The notes: generated by a model from the letters alone, not told the origin. A stretch of DNA of 64,000 bases from Zygnema circumcarinatum (GCA_037447605.1 CM074805.1:1197446-1261445); one strand, 5' to 3'. Counted from the first letter of the stretch, positions 1 through 11,810 are shown. Made by a program: numbers and translations.

Positions 1-283
1 AACCAATCTCAAATTCACAATTTGTTCTATTTTCTGCGACTGCCCTCGCTGGCTGGTGCAGCCCATGTACTACCCCCCAGGGCCCAGGAACTATATGGGC
101 AATACCCAACAAATAAATCAAGACCTACATAAAGCACAGATTGCCGAACACTACACATTGACGCATCTTTTCTTAATTACAAGACGACTACAAAGGCGCT
201 GGGAAAGCCCACCACCAGAGGCTCTCTTGCCTAATCTCTCCCTCTCTCTCTCCCTCACAAAACTCATACGGCCTACAGGAACC

Positions 284-3200
284 CTAAATCCGTGATGTAA
301 TAAGAGGCGTGCTCCCCTCAAAGTAGGCTGCAGCGGCTGCCACTCCGCTGCCCAGAGCCACTGGGTACCCCACTTCCCGCAGAGCGAGCTCCACACCGGC
401 AATTGCCCCCAACAGTTGTAGCTGCATAAAACGGCACAAGAAGGCCCGTCATAATAAGCCTGCTAACAGACAATGACTAAGAAGTGCAAAACTTAAAGCA
501 GCACGAATTCACAAAACAGAAGGAAAGCAAGTGTTGTCATACCTCATTGAGCTGTCCGAGATGTCCGATACGGAACACTTTTCCAGCTACTTTATTGAGT
601 CCCACACCGAGGCTGAGATTGTACTTCTTCCACGCGATGCGCACCACTTCCCCACTGTCAATGTGGGGAGGCACCAAGACAGCTGTCACTGTGTCGCTGT
701 GCCACTCGGGTTTCTGCGTGCAGAGCTTCAACCCCCATGCCTTCACGGCACACCTGCAGGGAGGGAGGACCCGAAAACATGTCAGGTTTGCACAATTGAG
801 CACCAACCAAATTCGTAACACATCAACACAGTTTGGTCAAACACACTAGAGAGCACGTCAGAGCAAGAAATGTTGACAGTCTCCAACTACCTCGCAGAGA
901 CTTCGTCTTCAACTCTTGACCACACAGCTCCAAAACCTATGCCAGCTTTACTCCGACCATCGCTTTTCCATTTACACTTTGTTCCATTCATGTCCAGAGA
1001 ACTCAAATATGGCAGCCAGCATGAGTAGAAAACAGCAGTCGATGGTGAAAGTAAGTCTCCTATTTTCATCACACCTTGTGCCCTCAGCGAGGCGAGTGTG
1101 GCGCTTGAATACGTTGCTGAGGCCTTCTTCGAAGAGCAAGTCCAAACTGGCACGAAGTCCATAGAGCATCTGCCACAAAGAATCCTTCAACTTTCAGCAC
1201 AGTCCGCGCACGCCATTGCATTTGGACAGGACAAAGTGATCCCAAAAGGACTGGTGTCTGAGCAGGGTTTGCAGAAACATGCACTTTTCGACAGAGCTCT
1301 CGATATCTAAGGATGGAAGCCTACAATTCTGCATGATTGAGCTCACACTGAGGTCTTTCAACACACATTAAGAAAAGCTAGAAGATTCTTCCCATGTCAA
1401 TCACAGGTTTCGTGTCCATGACAGGTTAGGCAGGCGGAAAGGATGACTATGTACCTGGGAGGAGGGCGTGTATGGCCAATAACTGCCCATTTTGTAGAAC
1501 TTAAGATAATCAGCCCAGTCGAAGAACACACGAGTGGCGGTACTGCAAGTAGAAAGGTAAGCACTTTCAGAGGTTTGAGCAAAGGTGAACTCAATGACAC
1601 CGCGAACCAAGCAGCCTTGTCTCAACCTGTTTTAGTGCTAAGCCAAGTACAGGATTCACTGGCCAAAAAGTACACCAAGCACTCCATACCTGTGCTTTGC
1701 AGCTTCTAGAGCCTTTGGTGAAGCACAGACTATGCCAAGACCAGTGGGAAGGGATAGCGCTTTCTGTGAGCCCGTAAGCGCAACATCAACTCGCCATTCA
1801 TCCTGACGGAACTCAATCGCTCCAATCGAACTCACTCCGTCCACAAGAAGCAATGCGGGATGTGAACATTCGTCTGCCGGCATGCTCCAACAATGCACAG
1901 GTCAGCTACAGCTTCAAACATAATGAGGAGAAGGAGAGAGAGCAGTCCGGAGACAGCAACGGCCAGACTCCTTCCCCACTGGCAATGGATAAGTTCTTCA
2001 GAATCGCAAATCCAAATGACAGGAAAACATGCGAAGCTATGTGACCAAATGCTTTCGTTACAATTACTACACCGTAACACACTACTACTTTGTGCAGCCG
2101 AGTCCGAGAGAAAATGACGAATTGAACACCGAGTGTAATGGTCAGCGGGCATGGAAATTGAGATATGCGATTGGGTGTTCCGGGCAATAAGAGAATAAGG
2201 AAGGACAATAGACGAGAGGGCTAGAGGCTTTGCGAACCAACAGCAGCACAAAGCGAGAGAGTGGAAGAGAACGCGAAGGGGGGGGAAGAGAGAGGGCGAC
2301 AGAGTGAGAGAAGGATACAGAGAGAGAGAGAGAGAGAGAGAGAACATGGTTGCTAAACAAAGCAATAGGAAAACAAAGCAGGCATGGATAGTGCCAACGA
2401 CAAGAGGCAGAAAAAGAGAAAAACTAGATTGGAGGAAACGCAAAAGCAAGAGGCGAAGATTATACCAAGAACTCGACGAACTGCTCCAATGTTGTTTGTG
2501 ACACCAGTAGCAGTCTCATTGTGCACTACACACACCGCCTTCACTCTGTGCCCGGGGTCTGCCAAGAGCTTCTGTCGGAGAACCTCCGGTTCCACACCCG
2601 CCCCCCAGTCACAGTCCACCACATCTACATTGTACTTCAGCCGCTGCATTTGGTCAATCCACAGAAGGCTGAACTGGCCCATGCGGAAGGAGATAATTCG
2701 GTCGCCTGGTGAGAGAGTATTTGTCAATGCAGACTCCCACGCTCCAGTTCCTGCAGGTACAGGCATGCTTTAGGATAACAAATCATGTGCATTATTAAGA
2801 TTAAGCTTCTTCCAGAACCTAGTAGTGCGGATAGGCGATACTAAACTAGCAATCTGCACGAACCTGAAAAAAGAGAACTTGTCGAATACAGCTTGAGGAA
2901 GTCCTCCTAGTAACACCCAGTCTAGAAATGCCTACTTACAGGCTATGAAAAGGTCAACATAAACTACAATACTCGCTTGGCGAGCAGAGCTCACTATCCA
3001 GCCTATTCAAACCATTCCTCCAATAGACTTGAAAGCTGTATGCCAGCACGCCACAACAGGAAAGTGCGAGTGCCCTGACTCTGCTTGCTGATGCATTTAA
3101 GTTGAGGACTGAAAAGATATAACGGTTCAACGTTCTTATATAAAATAACGACAAAACGGAAAATGTGGAGTAGTCGCATTGTCATGACCAGACTACGACC

Positions 3201-3410
3201 CTCACCAGTCGAAGGAAAAATGAAAGAAGTGCCCTCCGTTGAACCAAAAAGCTTCTTCACGTCGTCAATCACAGAACGGCTGAGCTTTGGAAAGGCAGGC
3301 GAGCGATGGTCCTCATTCCCGCGAGCCATGGCCCTTGTCACTGCCTCCGGCACATTGGTAGGCCCCGGAACAAACAGATGGTTCCTCCCGGGAGCAGGGT
3401 AGTACTCCAT
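284..3410 (-). CDS. AGT1: Serine:glyoxylate (alanine:glyoxylate) aminotransferase, peroxisomal
   Basis: PLP-dependent aminotransferase of photorespiration: it moves an amino group from serine or alanine to glyoxylate, giving glycine, in peroxisomes. Seven exons read on the minus strand: 3410-3206, 2750-2466, 1873-1690, 1542-1455, 1169-1075, 753-543, 421-284. All introns are GT-AG and phases agree. The joined CDS is 1206 nt, 401 residues, the same length as the Arabidopsis enzyme. The N terminus reads MEYYPAPGRNHLFVPGPTN; the PLP lysine lies in TGSQKALSLPTG (K201). The last three residues are SRI, a type 1 peroxisomal targeting signal as in plant AGT1. The start is the only in-frame ATG ahead of the conserved GRNHLFVPGP block. 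Upstream lies a G-box at 3724-3729. Identification is very secure; substrate preference (serine versus alanine) follows from family membership. Confidence 0.97.
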
Positions 3411-4546
3411 CTTCGCTTATCTCAGCCCTTCCCCTTCAACCAATACTCCACAACACGCACGAAAACCCTCCCTCGCTTACTACCAATACCTCACTCCTAC
3501 CTCTTCCCACTCTTCAATCTCCCACACCCCTCCCGTCCTTCCCTCTGCAGAACCTTACCCTAATCCTCACCCCAACCAGCCGGCTGTCTGCCTGCCTATC
3601 TTCCAGGGCCTCCTCCCGGGCAGCCTCCGCCCTCGCCCCGGTTCGAGTCCAGGTGAGCTCCGCCCCCCGGGAGGGATCCCCTACGGCCCTAGGGCCTAGG
3701 CCTACGGGGGAGGCTACGGTCGCCACGTGTCGCCCGGTCAGCTGCTTGCGGCGGAGTGGCGCCGAGCGAGGGAGGCTCCCAAGGCCGCCCTTCGCACGTG
3801 CGGTCGGAGCAAGGCTTGAGGCTGGCCGCTCGTCCGCCTCCGGACACGTGCGAAGACGGCCGCCGGTTGGATGCGGCAGAGGGCTGTTCACAGAGGACGG
3901 GCGGAAACCAGTTTGGATGGGTCATGGTATGGGCATGGGCATGGGCATCGCCTCATGGGCACGGCCTCATGGGCATGAGCATGGGCAGGTGCTCATGGGC
4001 ATGTGCACGGGCATGGCTCCATGAATGGGAGGCGCTGGGCATGGAAGATGTGTATGTGCAAAAATCAATGGCTCTGGGCATGCATGCATGGGTGGTGTAG
4101 CCTCTATTCTATTCATAAGATGAGAAATGGGAAAAGGCGAGAGGAACAGGCACTGGAGATTTCACAAAGAGGGTTGCGAAGGCGAAGGGAAGCAAGAGGA
4201 GAGGATCTGATACTCAGGAGGTACAGCAAACCAGACTATAAGTGAGTCAGTCTGCCACTGAAGCCAAGTTATAGGCACAAGTGGCAAGCTTTACGATGAT
4301 TTCTATGCAACATATAAGCTGCTCCCTAGACAATGAATACATTCCTTTATTCCTTCGTCTTATTTGAGACGAAGCTCGCTGAAACCCTCCTAAGCCCACC
4401 TTGTGGTTTGTGGCAGTAATTAGCCAGTGAAGTTTCGTCATGATCTGGGCAACCTAATTGCTGAAACTATGCCACAAATTTTGCAGCAGTAATATAAGTA
4501 GCAAGCGCAAAAAAAAAAAAAAATAAGGAGGACTTCAATGCTTCGG
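3411..4546. other. Upstream region of AGT and 3' flank of the DNMT3/DUF3444 gene; GC-rich with ATGGGC repeats
   Basis: No gene seen. The AGT-proximal part (3580-3900) is GC-rich and contains a G-box in GCCACGTGTCGCCCG at 3723-3737. From about 3917 to 4085 the sequence is a degenerate tandem array of ATGGGC hexamers (GGGCATGGGCATGGGCAT and variants), open in several frames only because of its periodicity. The part up to 4546 is AT-rich and is presumably the 3' UTR and downstream flank of the neighbouring minus-strand gene. Confidence 0.6.
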
Positions 4547-7500
4547 TCATTCTCCCCCCAAGTCTGCTTTATTGTCGATTAAGTTGTGCGGCTCCAGAAT
4601 GAATGTGCAGCAGTTGTTTTTGTAAAAGTACGGCACCTCAAAGGCAAACACCGACAAATCGGTCGCATCCTGTTCGCGGTCCGAGAACCTGTCCAACCCT
4701 CTCAAAAAACATCAAATAAAAAATGATTTTGTCAGTAAGTCTCTGAACATCAAACGTTTACCTACAAACAGCCCATCTTTTCGTACCTGCTTTACAATTA
4801 CAAGCTCACACAGTCACTATTCCGACGTGAAGGAGACTATTCTTTCGAGTTCCTCCACATTTGAGTTTTAGACAAAATGTCGTGAATAGAAACAATGTCT
4901 ACTCACCTATATTCAATTCTGCTGGTCTTCACCAAAACTCGGACTCGTGCTTTGAAGCCTTCATTTCCCACTTTGACAAAGTCAAGGCCTTCTCGACGGA
5001 TGCTACTCTCCACCACATACTGCAAACACTTACCACCAAGTGTTGTAATGATTATAATTAAATCGAAATTTAGCACAAACAATCGAATTTGATTAACCCA
5101 AAGGAGTACTTTACTCGCTATCCGATGGTCAAACTTCATGAGCAGAACGGAGCAGCACTCCAAAATGCTCAGTTCATGGCCCCACTGCCAACTATATCAG
5201 AAGAGGCTGACTGGTCCGGCATACATACCACATGCGCAAAAGTATTTTTCATGCTCTTATCTCGCACAGCCCACACTGAGTCCTTTCCTGGATAAATAAA
5301 GTAGTTCCCATTCTCGAGCGACAGGAAGGATGTTACTCTGCGTCCACATGCAAGCAAGCAGATGCAAAGTTCAAGCAGCAATACCCATATATTCCAGATC
5401 TGCATGGGTGCATCTGCCCTCCCTTTTCCTGCCTTCCTTGCTTTTCAGTGTGGCTTTTTCCCAGCCCCAGTGACTAAAATTTTCGCAGCATAAACCATGT
5501 CAACAAGCGCTTTGAAGACGTACTACCACATCATATGCATACTACATGCGTAAGGGGAATGAAAGGTCCGCAAGCCGCAAACCACCTGTGTGAAAACATC
5601 TTCAAAGGGTCGGTCTGCGTGTCGCGAGTGATCTCTTCCGGCGTGTTGCGCGTTTGGAAGGAGCCCGTCCCTCTCTCTGTTGCTCTCCCACTGCTCCCGT
5701 CCTTAGGGTTCCAATCGAGCTCCAACATGGCATATTGCTCCGTGAATTCGAGATAGTCCCTGGAAACAGCAAGCAGAAAAAAGCTTTGTATAGAGACAAA
5801 CATATTCGTATACATACCCTTCCCTTCTGCTCGTTTCCCTTGTCGAGGAGACAAGGTAAGGACGAAGAGAGGTAGGCAAAGCTCTTGGGGCTTACAGTAC
5901 AATTTTTAGGCATGGAGTACTCCTGCCTTTGGAAGATTCAGCGAATCGCCCCCCTGCCCGACTGCGGATGAATGCATACCAATTGGGTCTTCCAGCATCG
6001 CTGTAAAGGGCCCACAGCTGCACATCCAGTAAAAGCATGATCCATTTCACATTCATGACCCTTCAGATTGTCTGCAGTACAAACATTTGCATTTGATGTT
6101 GTTCCCCTCCCTCTCGCACTGCTCAGTGATTAGACAAACCTTGAGGGCAGTTTCGTGTTAGAATAGGGAACAGAAACTCAGCAGAAACTTTCCGAATCGC
6201 ACCTCATCTGGTTGCAAAAAGGCGCACTTCTGCGACGTAACGTTTGGCGGTACGACTTCAGGCAGCTTTAGAGGAGAGGCTGCTAAGCGCACCTCTGCTT
6301 TCAAAAGGGGAGAGCAGATGTAAGCCATTACAGGCACCTGCACATTGCGAAACGAAAAGGACTCGTAGAGTAACTTCAGCTTCAAGTAGCAAATTTGCAA
6401 ACACAAGTCTGAATTGCCAACGCTTCAAAGCGCTCAGCGGGTGGGAGGATTTGTGCTAGCCTTCCGACTATTTGTTGATCGACTCAAAAGTGACTATACA
6501 AGAAAATTTACTTCTGGTCATCTATAATAACGAGACAAACCTACGGTGAGTTCATATGGATCCTCAATCCAGTCAAAAAGCTGATATCAGCAAGTTGTGG
6601 ATGAGCTGCTATGGAAGCAGATTTGTTGGAAGTGGAGATTATTATTGGTAACGCAATAGGCTTAGAATATCCAACTGTGGCACCCAGAACTGACATTCTG
6701 AGTGGAGTAGAAAGAGAAGGCCAAAGGTAGAAATGGATGTGAAAAAGCAGTGATTTCCACTGCCCCACTCACAGAAAACGAATTGCCCAAAAGCTTCCAG
6801 CGACTCTTCCAATTGATCTCGCCTAATCTTGCACGATTACTTCCTACGAGTCTCCTTGTTCCTCCGGGCTTTCCACGCTTTCTGTTTTCTCAAAAGCCCA
6901 TCCCAACCGAGTGAGACTGGTGAAGGGCACATAAAAAAATAGCCCCACATTAGCATAAGTCTTACAAATAACTCGTCATCCTGGACCTCCTGCTTTGAAT
7001 AAGGCTCACCGTGCAATTATACATCTATGGACTGCTTTGAAAACCACAATTCTATCCCAAATATTTCACCTTTTTGGCTTCTTGTGTCTCCATTCTTCCC
7101 ATTCTTCGTCCTCCACGCTATGACCAGACGTGTTGCTTTCTTTCTCGCACTTTTCGTCATAAGGGGATACTCCGTTCAACTCACTATCTTCCCCAGATGG
7201 TTCACCATCAATGTCGACATCCTCCTCCTCATCGATGACATCCTTACGAATGAACAACGTTTCAGTTGTTAAACACGAGTCAGATTCATTTTGTCTACTT
7301 CCATTGCTAGCCTTGTACACATCTTTGCCCTTATCATCCTCCTCGAGCTCTTTGGAATTGCTCCAATTTCCAATCCTCGACAGCCTTGTAATAGGAGTTC
7401 GGGTTGCTAAGTTGTCTGTGTCAGAGGTGGATAGGGGAGGAGATTCTTCATATGAAAGTTGAATATTTGTATAATCATCTGGCAGCCCAAATATGCGCTC

Positions 7501-9472
7501 AACTTCCCTCGCGTTCAGTGATCGGAAGTGATTGGTCTCACGACACCATACAGGTTGAACACGGGCTTTACGTTGGATACCAAAGTTTTTCAACATGATA
7601 GTCTGTGCGAAGTGGTGAAATCACAAACATGCAGAACAAGCAATGGCGGTGTTAGGCAACACTCTGTATGATTATAATCATGCGCTTTTGCTGCCACTTG
7701 GTTGACAATGTTGAGACTTCAGAACTCGGCAGCTTTCGAATTCTACACATACCCCGCACTTGCTTTCTAACGCTGTTGCATCCTCCAAAACATGTTGCAA
7801 TTGTGTTGTCCGGTGCATACGCAGTGAGGGCATCTCTTTGGGGATGGGGATGTTCGTCCAAAAGTAACGCCTGCGTGCTTGCGGAGTCAGCTCCGCAGAA
7901 TCGATCTCAACGGGGGGGACTCCGAGGTACTTAGTCACTTCGTCTCGATCTATCCAAGTCATGCTCTGCACATTCTCCACCACAAACCTGCAGTCCCCTT
8001 AATAAGGCCAAGTTAGAACAATAGTCTGATCTTTATCTAAGTACTTTAGTAGCTCCTTCGGGGTCTGATCCATTCATCGCATCATTCGCGCGACTTTACA
8101 CAGTAGAAAAGGAATAATTGACTGCATCTACGAGCAGAACATGAACCAAATGTGGAACTTGCAGTATATCTCCAATAGAGATTTCTGCACCAAGGGCTTG
8201 TTTTGAAAGGCCAATGGGGGAGGCTTACCAAGTGGGCTTAAACTCTTGGAGAATGCGTAGAAGGTGGAAAAAAAGGCCGCTGCGAGGGCCATGCAGCCTG
8301 CAAGGAGGGAAGATCAGGCATCAAAGAATGGCCCAAATTAGTCGGCTTCATAAGTCGCTAGAGTTGGTTAACAATGCAACGAGTCTCGGTTCAGCAATCA
8401 GGGCTTGAGCTTTGGGCAGGTCGTTGGGACCAAAAGTTAAAGAGTTATAGGGATAGACACAAATTTCAAAGGGATATCAGTACTGTACTACTCCTTAGGT
8501 TGGCAAGGAACCAGTCCAAGGGAGCAGAGCAGGCTTCACCTACCCGAGCCTGTACTTGTTCATTGCGCTCAAATCTTGGCAAGGAAAGCCTCCAACAACA
8601 AGGTCCACCACCTGCTCCACAACATCTTGCGGCTTGATCTTTTGCACATCTCCCAAGTGAATGACGTTTGGCCATCTTTGCTTCACCACTTGTATGGCGT
8701 CAGGGTCCTGCAAGCCGCCATGGAGGAAAGTTCACTCAAACACGTTGGATGTGACGTCACCATCGCATCAGTGAAGAAGGCCATTGACTGATACTGACAG
8801 CAGGATCCGTGGAATGCTAAGTCCAGCAAGAAAACAAGGAAAAAAGCTTTGGATACTTTCTATTGAGGACTCACCACCTCCGAGGAATAACCAATTGTAG
8901 GAATACCCAAGTTATGGAGAGCTTGCCAAGTAGCTCCAAGACCATCAAACAGGCTGAGAACAACAAGATTCCGGTCCTTCCATGGTCCTGCTTCCTTCTT
9001 TAAGGTTTCAAGCCATCCGGGTCCTGAAACCATCTCATTCTCCATCTGCTGAACCAATGCAGACAATGCGTGCTTCAGACGAGGGACACCCTCTCAAGAG
9101 GACCGTCGGTCTGGTCAGAAGTCTCTCATTTCAAGACTGGCACAAAATGAATATTCAAAGACCAATGCCAATGCAGCATATTATGCCGACAACAACCTGG
9201 TTGTTCCAAGATTCTAGAAAAAGTATGAATATTGAGGACTTTCTTAAAGTTGTCTGTGTTGTGCTCGAGGTTGTTACAACCTGGAGCACCTTTAACTGCT
9301 TAGAACCTAATAAAAAAATCCATCATTATTCCAGACGGGGTTCAAAGGCGATGGACAATTGACAAACTTGTAACTATAATTAAACCTCACATTTTGCAGA
9401 TCATGCTGGTCTTTAGTTATCTGATAGCGACTGCGAGAGTTTACTCGCAGAGACTTGAAAGTTGAAAGCCAT
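4547..9472 (-). CDS. DNMT3-type DNA cytosine-5 methyltransferase, apparently fused to a C-terminal DUF3444 domain
   Basis: De novo-type cytosine-5 methyltransferase acting on DNA in the nucleus. Catalytic motifs occur in the normal DNMT3 order, not the permuted DRM order: LSLFDGLG (SAM-binding motif I), GGFPCQDLS (catalytic Cys, IV), FVVENVQSM (VI), QARRRYFW (VIII), ..FGLPDDYTN (IX) and LLGNSFS/VPVMAYICSPL (X). Exons: ~9098-8875, 8707-8544, 8297-8229, 7987-7753, 7602-7070, 6881-6773, 6337-6203, then 6017-5896, 5759-5586, 5337-5229, 5019-4907, 4786-4766, 4688-4547. The last six encode a complete DUF3444 domain (LWALYSDAGRPNWYAFI; TGSF..MFSH; YFIYPGKDSVWAV; FAFEVPYFY..FILEPHNL). Counting from 9066, all thirteen exons sum to 2118 nt, exactly 706 codons, so the frame is kept across the junction. 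The start is uncertain: a 5' exon with ATG at 9472-9470 and donor near 9447 would be phase-compatible. Catalytic identity is secure; the fusion is inference (about 0.6), since reading through at 6203 would stop at 6158. Confidence 0.8.
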
Positions 9473-9586
9473 GCCCGGAGTTAACCGTAGTTCTCTTTAA
9501 TAGCGACTGTTGGACGGGAGGAAGTCAAAGCAGGTAGTGGATTCTTCAAGGTACTAATAAACATGGCACAATTGGACAATGTCTAA

Positions 9587-9596
9587 ACTATATATG
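9587..9596 (-). promoter_or_regulatory. TATA-like element upstream of the DNMT3 gene
   Basis: On the minus strand the sequence reads GGGCCATATATAG about 115 bases upstream of the candidate ATG at 9472. It is the only TATA-like string close to the expected 5' end. This is a motif match only; no transcription start can be seen directly. Confidence 0.3.
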
Positions 9597-9727
9597 GCCC
9601 AGAGGAGCAATGCAGAAATGATTGATTTGAACGGCTCAACAAAAAAAAAGGGGGGAGCATCATCAAACGGTTTACAAACGGAAATGATGACCAGCACTGC
9701 TTACATTGTGCAATCAAGCAACAAGGC

Positions 9728-10018
9728 AGCCCTAGAAGCAGCCGCAAAGGTCGTCGATGTGTGGCACCTCGCGTGGAGGGAGCGGCGGAAGGCCACCAGC
9801 ACGGTCACCAGCAACCGCAGCACGCCGAAGGAGCGTAGAAGCGAGGAAGACGGCACCGCTGAAGTGCGACGGAAATAAGCGGGAAGCGTAGCGGTGAAAG
9901 GAAGGCAGTTTCCAGCTCAGAGCATTTCCTCTGTGACCAATTGGCCCCTCGTGGTTCCCGATGTTGGCTTTGTTGTCCCTCCATGTTGTCCATCGCCATA
10001 GTGACGTGACATCAATGC
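9728..10018. repeat. Scrambled copy of a dispersed ~350-bp repeat (R350)
   Basis: Positions ~9728-9860 match, in reverse complement, the 5'-middle part of the repeats at 27275-27632 and 43372-43717 (the stretch around CTTCGGCGTGCTGCGGTTG and CGGCTGCTTCTAGGG). Positions ~9930-10018 match the 3' part of the same repeat in forward orientation (CTCGTGGTTCCCGATGTTGG ... CATCGCCATAGTGACG). So one copy has had its 5' half inverted relative to its 3' half, or two fragments lie head to head. ORFs through it are by-products of GC-rich sequence. Confidence 0.7.
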
Positions 10019-10770
10019 TGCTCCCTTTCCAAGGCAGAGCGTGTACCGGCTCCAGCGGAGCGGCTCCTGGAGCCGCCCTCGGCCTCTTTCTTGTTTTGAT
10101 AGACGAGTAGAAATGGCGCAGTTGGTTTTAAACCGTGTGACGTGCAGGGCCACTCTGACGCTAGTAAGGCAGGCAGCCCCTGAAGCGGAAGTTTGCAACA
10201 ATGTAAAGTCTGCATGTTCTTATGGTGGCATTTAATCAGGCAGTTTGTGTGGGGCTGCCCGCAGAGGCTGCCCAACGATTTCCTTGGAACAGCAGCCAAG
10301 TGAAGACCAGCAGGAACAGCCACAGTGGAATCTCAACAGCATCATTCAAGCTCTGATAGGGAGGAGGCTCTCAACATGTACTTTCGCTACTTTATTGCAT
10401 ATCCACAGCATTCAAACTTTAGTTTGTCAAACTTTAGTTGTGGCCCTTGGGCCTTTGCACTAGCTATGCCGCGAAATAACTGCTCTTCAATTGACGTCAC
10501 TCTGAAAGTCACTTTCTTAATTTCCAAATGATAGAATGACGAGATGCCCCACTTTCAAGCTGGCTAATGCCTAATAATGTCGTTTCTACCCATCCCTATA
10601 GAACTTGGGACAATACCCTAGAGCTCACAAGGAAGCCGAGGCAGGAAGCCTCGCCCAACAGGGTGAATCTCCCCAAATTCGTTGGATGACAGGAAGCTCA
10701 AGTCTTCGATCACAAGCCTCCTGTACACGAGTCTGAGATGATCACAAAATTTTCCTCCACATTCCTCCGC
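10019..10770. other. Intergenic, no gene recognised
   Basis: Short ORFs occur on both strands but none has a recognisable domain, splice structure or start context that would support it. The part near 10620-10770 is probably the 3' flank of the small minus-strand ORF that follows. Confidence 0.5.
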
Positions 10771-11064
10771 CTAAGGAAGAAGCCGGCGTTGTCGCCTTCG
10801 ACCTTTTTGGCAGCGTTGAGATAAGAACAGTGCAATGACGAGAAGGAATGCGAGTGCCAGGTAGACCCAAGCAAGCGCCGCATAGCCGACACATAAAGCC
10901 ACCATGGTCGCAAGAAGGAGCACACCGAGTAGAATGAGGCATAGGCTTATTCGGGGGGCCTCATCCTCCCTGCACGAGTAACAAGACAAGAAGAATTGCG
11001 TCATGGGCCATTCTGCCATAAAAACGCCTGACTCTCCCAGGACAGAGTTCCACCCGCACTGCAT
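10771..11064 (-). CDS. Possible small two-pass membrane protein (97 residues), unsupported by homology
   Basis: An uninterrupted minus-strand ORF from ATG at 11064 to a TAG at 10771. The N-terminal half (MQCGWNSVLGESGVFMAEWP, then a CYSCREDEAPR stretch) is polar and contains paired cysteines. It is followed by two adjacent hydrophobic stretches, LCLILLGVLLLATMVALC and AALAWVYLALAFLLVIALFL, which would form a membrane hairpin, and by a very basic tail (RCQKGRRRQRRLLP). I do not recognise the family. The segment could instead be a further 3' exon of the gene at 11811-12322: an acceptor at 10975 is phase-compatible with the first exon of that gene. It may also be chance. Confidence 0.3.
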   Translation of the reverse strand: MQCGWNSVLGESGVFMAEWPMTQFFLSCYSCREDEAPRISLCLILLGVLLLATMVALCVGYAALAWVYLALAFLLVIALFLSQRCQKGRRRQRRLLP

Positions 11065-11810
11065 AGCTTCAAGGACCAAAAACTAAAACTACGACGATGG
11101 ACATAAGACTTGCGCCTACAAATCAACAAGTACACTTACAGTCTAGTTATTAATCTCGATCAGATTCGCCTACAGCCCAAATGTTCTACTATGTGATTTC
11201 GTCTTGCTAGTCTAATCTAAAGTGCAGAAACACAAAGACAAGCCTAACACTGAGCGACTGAATGAGGTCCAACGACTGTGAAACAAGTCAGCCGGGCTAA
11301 ATAAAAGAATAAGGTTTTTTGCACAATCCGTGCATAGGAATGAGAGCAAAACCATTCAAGTCAGCTCCAGAAATGCAAGCAGTCAACAAAAATGAACAAG
11401 CATGCGATAAAGATCAAGCCCACGCGTGAGTGATCAGAAAGCTTCTTCACGAGCCAAACGATTGAACTCCAATTGGCAGGCCAAGAAAATAAAAGTTAAC
11501 GGCCACCTCGTAGCTCCATAGTACATTCTATACAGGGAAGGTTATGGGGAAGAACAACCCAGCCCAAAAATAACACAGTTAAACAACCACACGAAAGAAG
11601 CGAAGGCAGATTTCTAGGAAAGAAGTATAACAAACGAAATCGCCATTGCTGGCCAAGGAGTTCCATAACGGACACTTCCAGTTTAACGGTTTTAATATCA
11701 TATCTTAAAGAGAGAGTAGCCCTCCACAAGTTCCTATTTAGCAACAAAAATGCAGAGAGTCATGCTTTCTTGGTTAAAAAATTCATACAAAGACAAGACT
11801 ATGCAGAGCT

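Noticed and set aside
6158-6203. Read-through end of the DNMT3 protein at a TAA
   Set aside because: Gives a clean stop, but leaves the DUF3444 exons without promoter or start; kept only as the main alternative to the fusion model.
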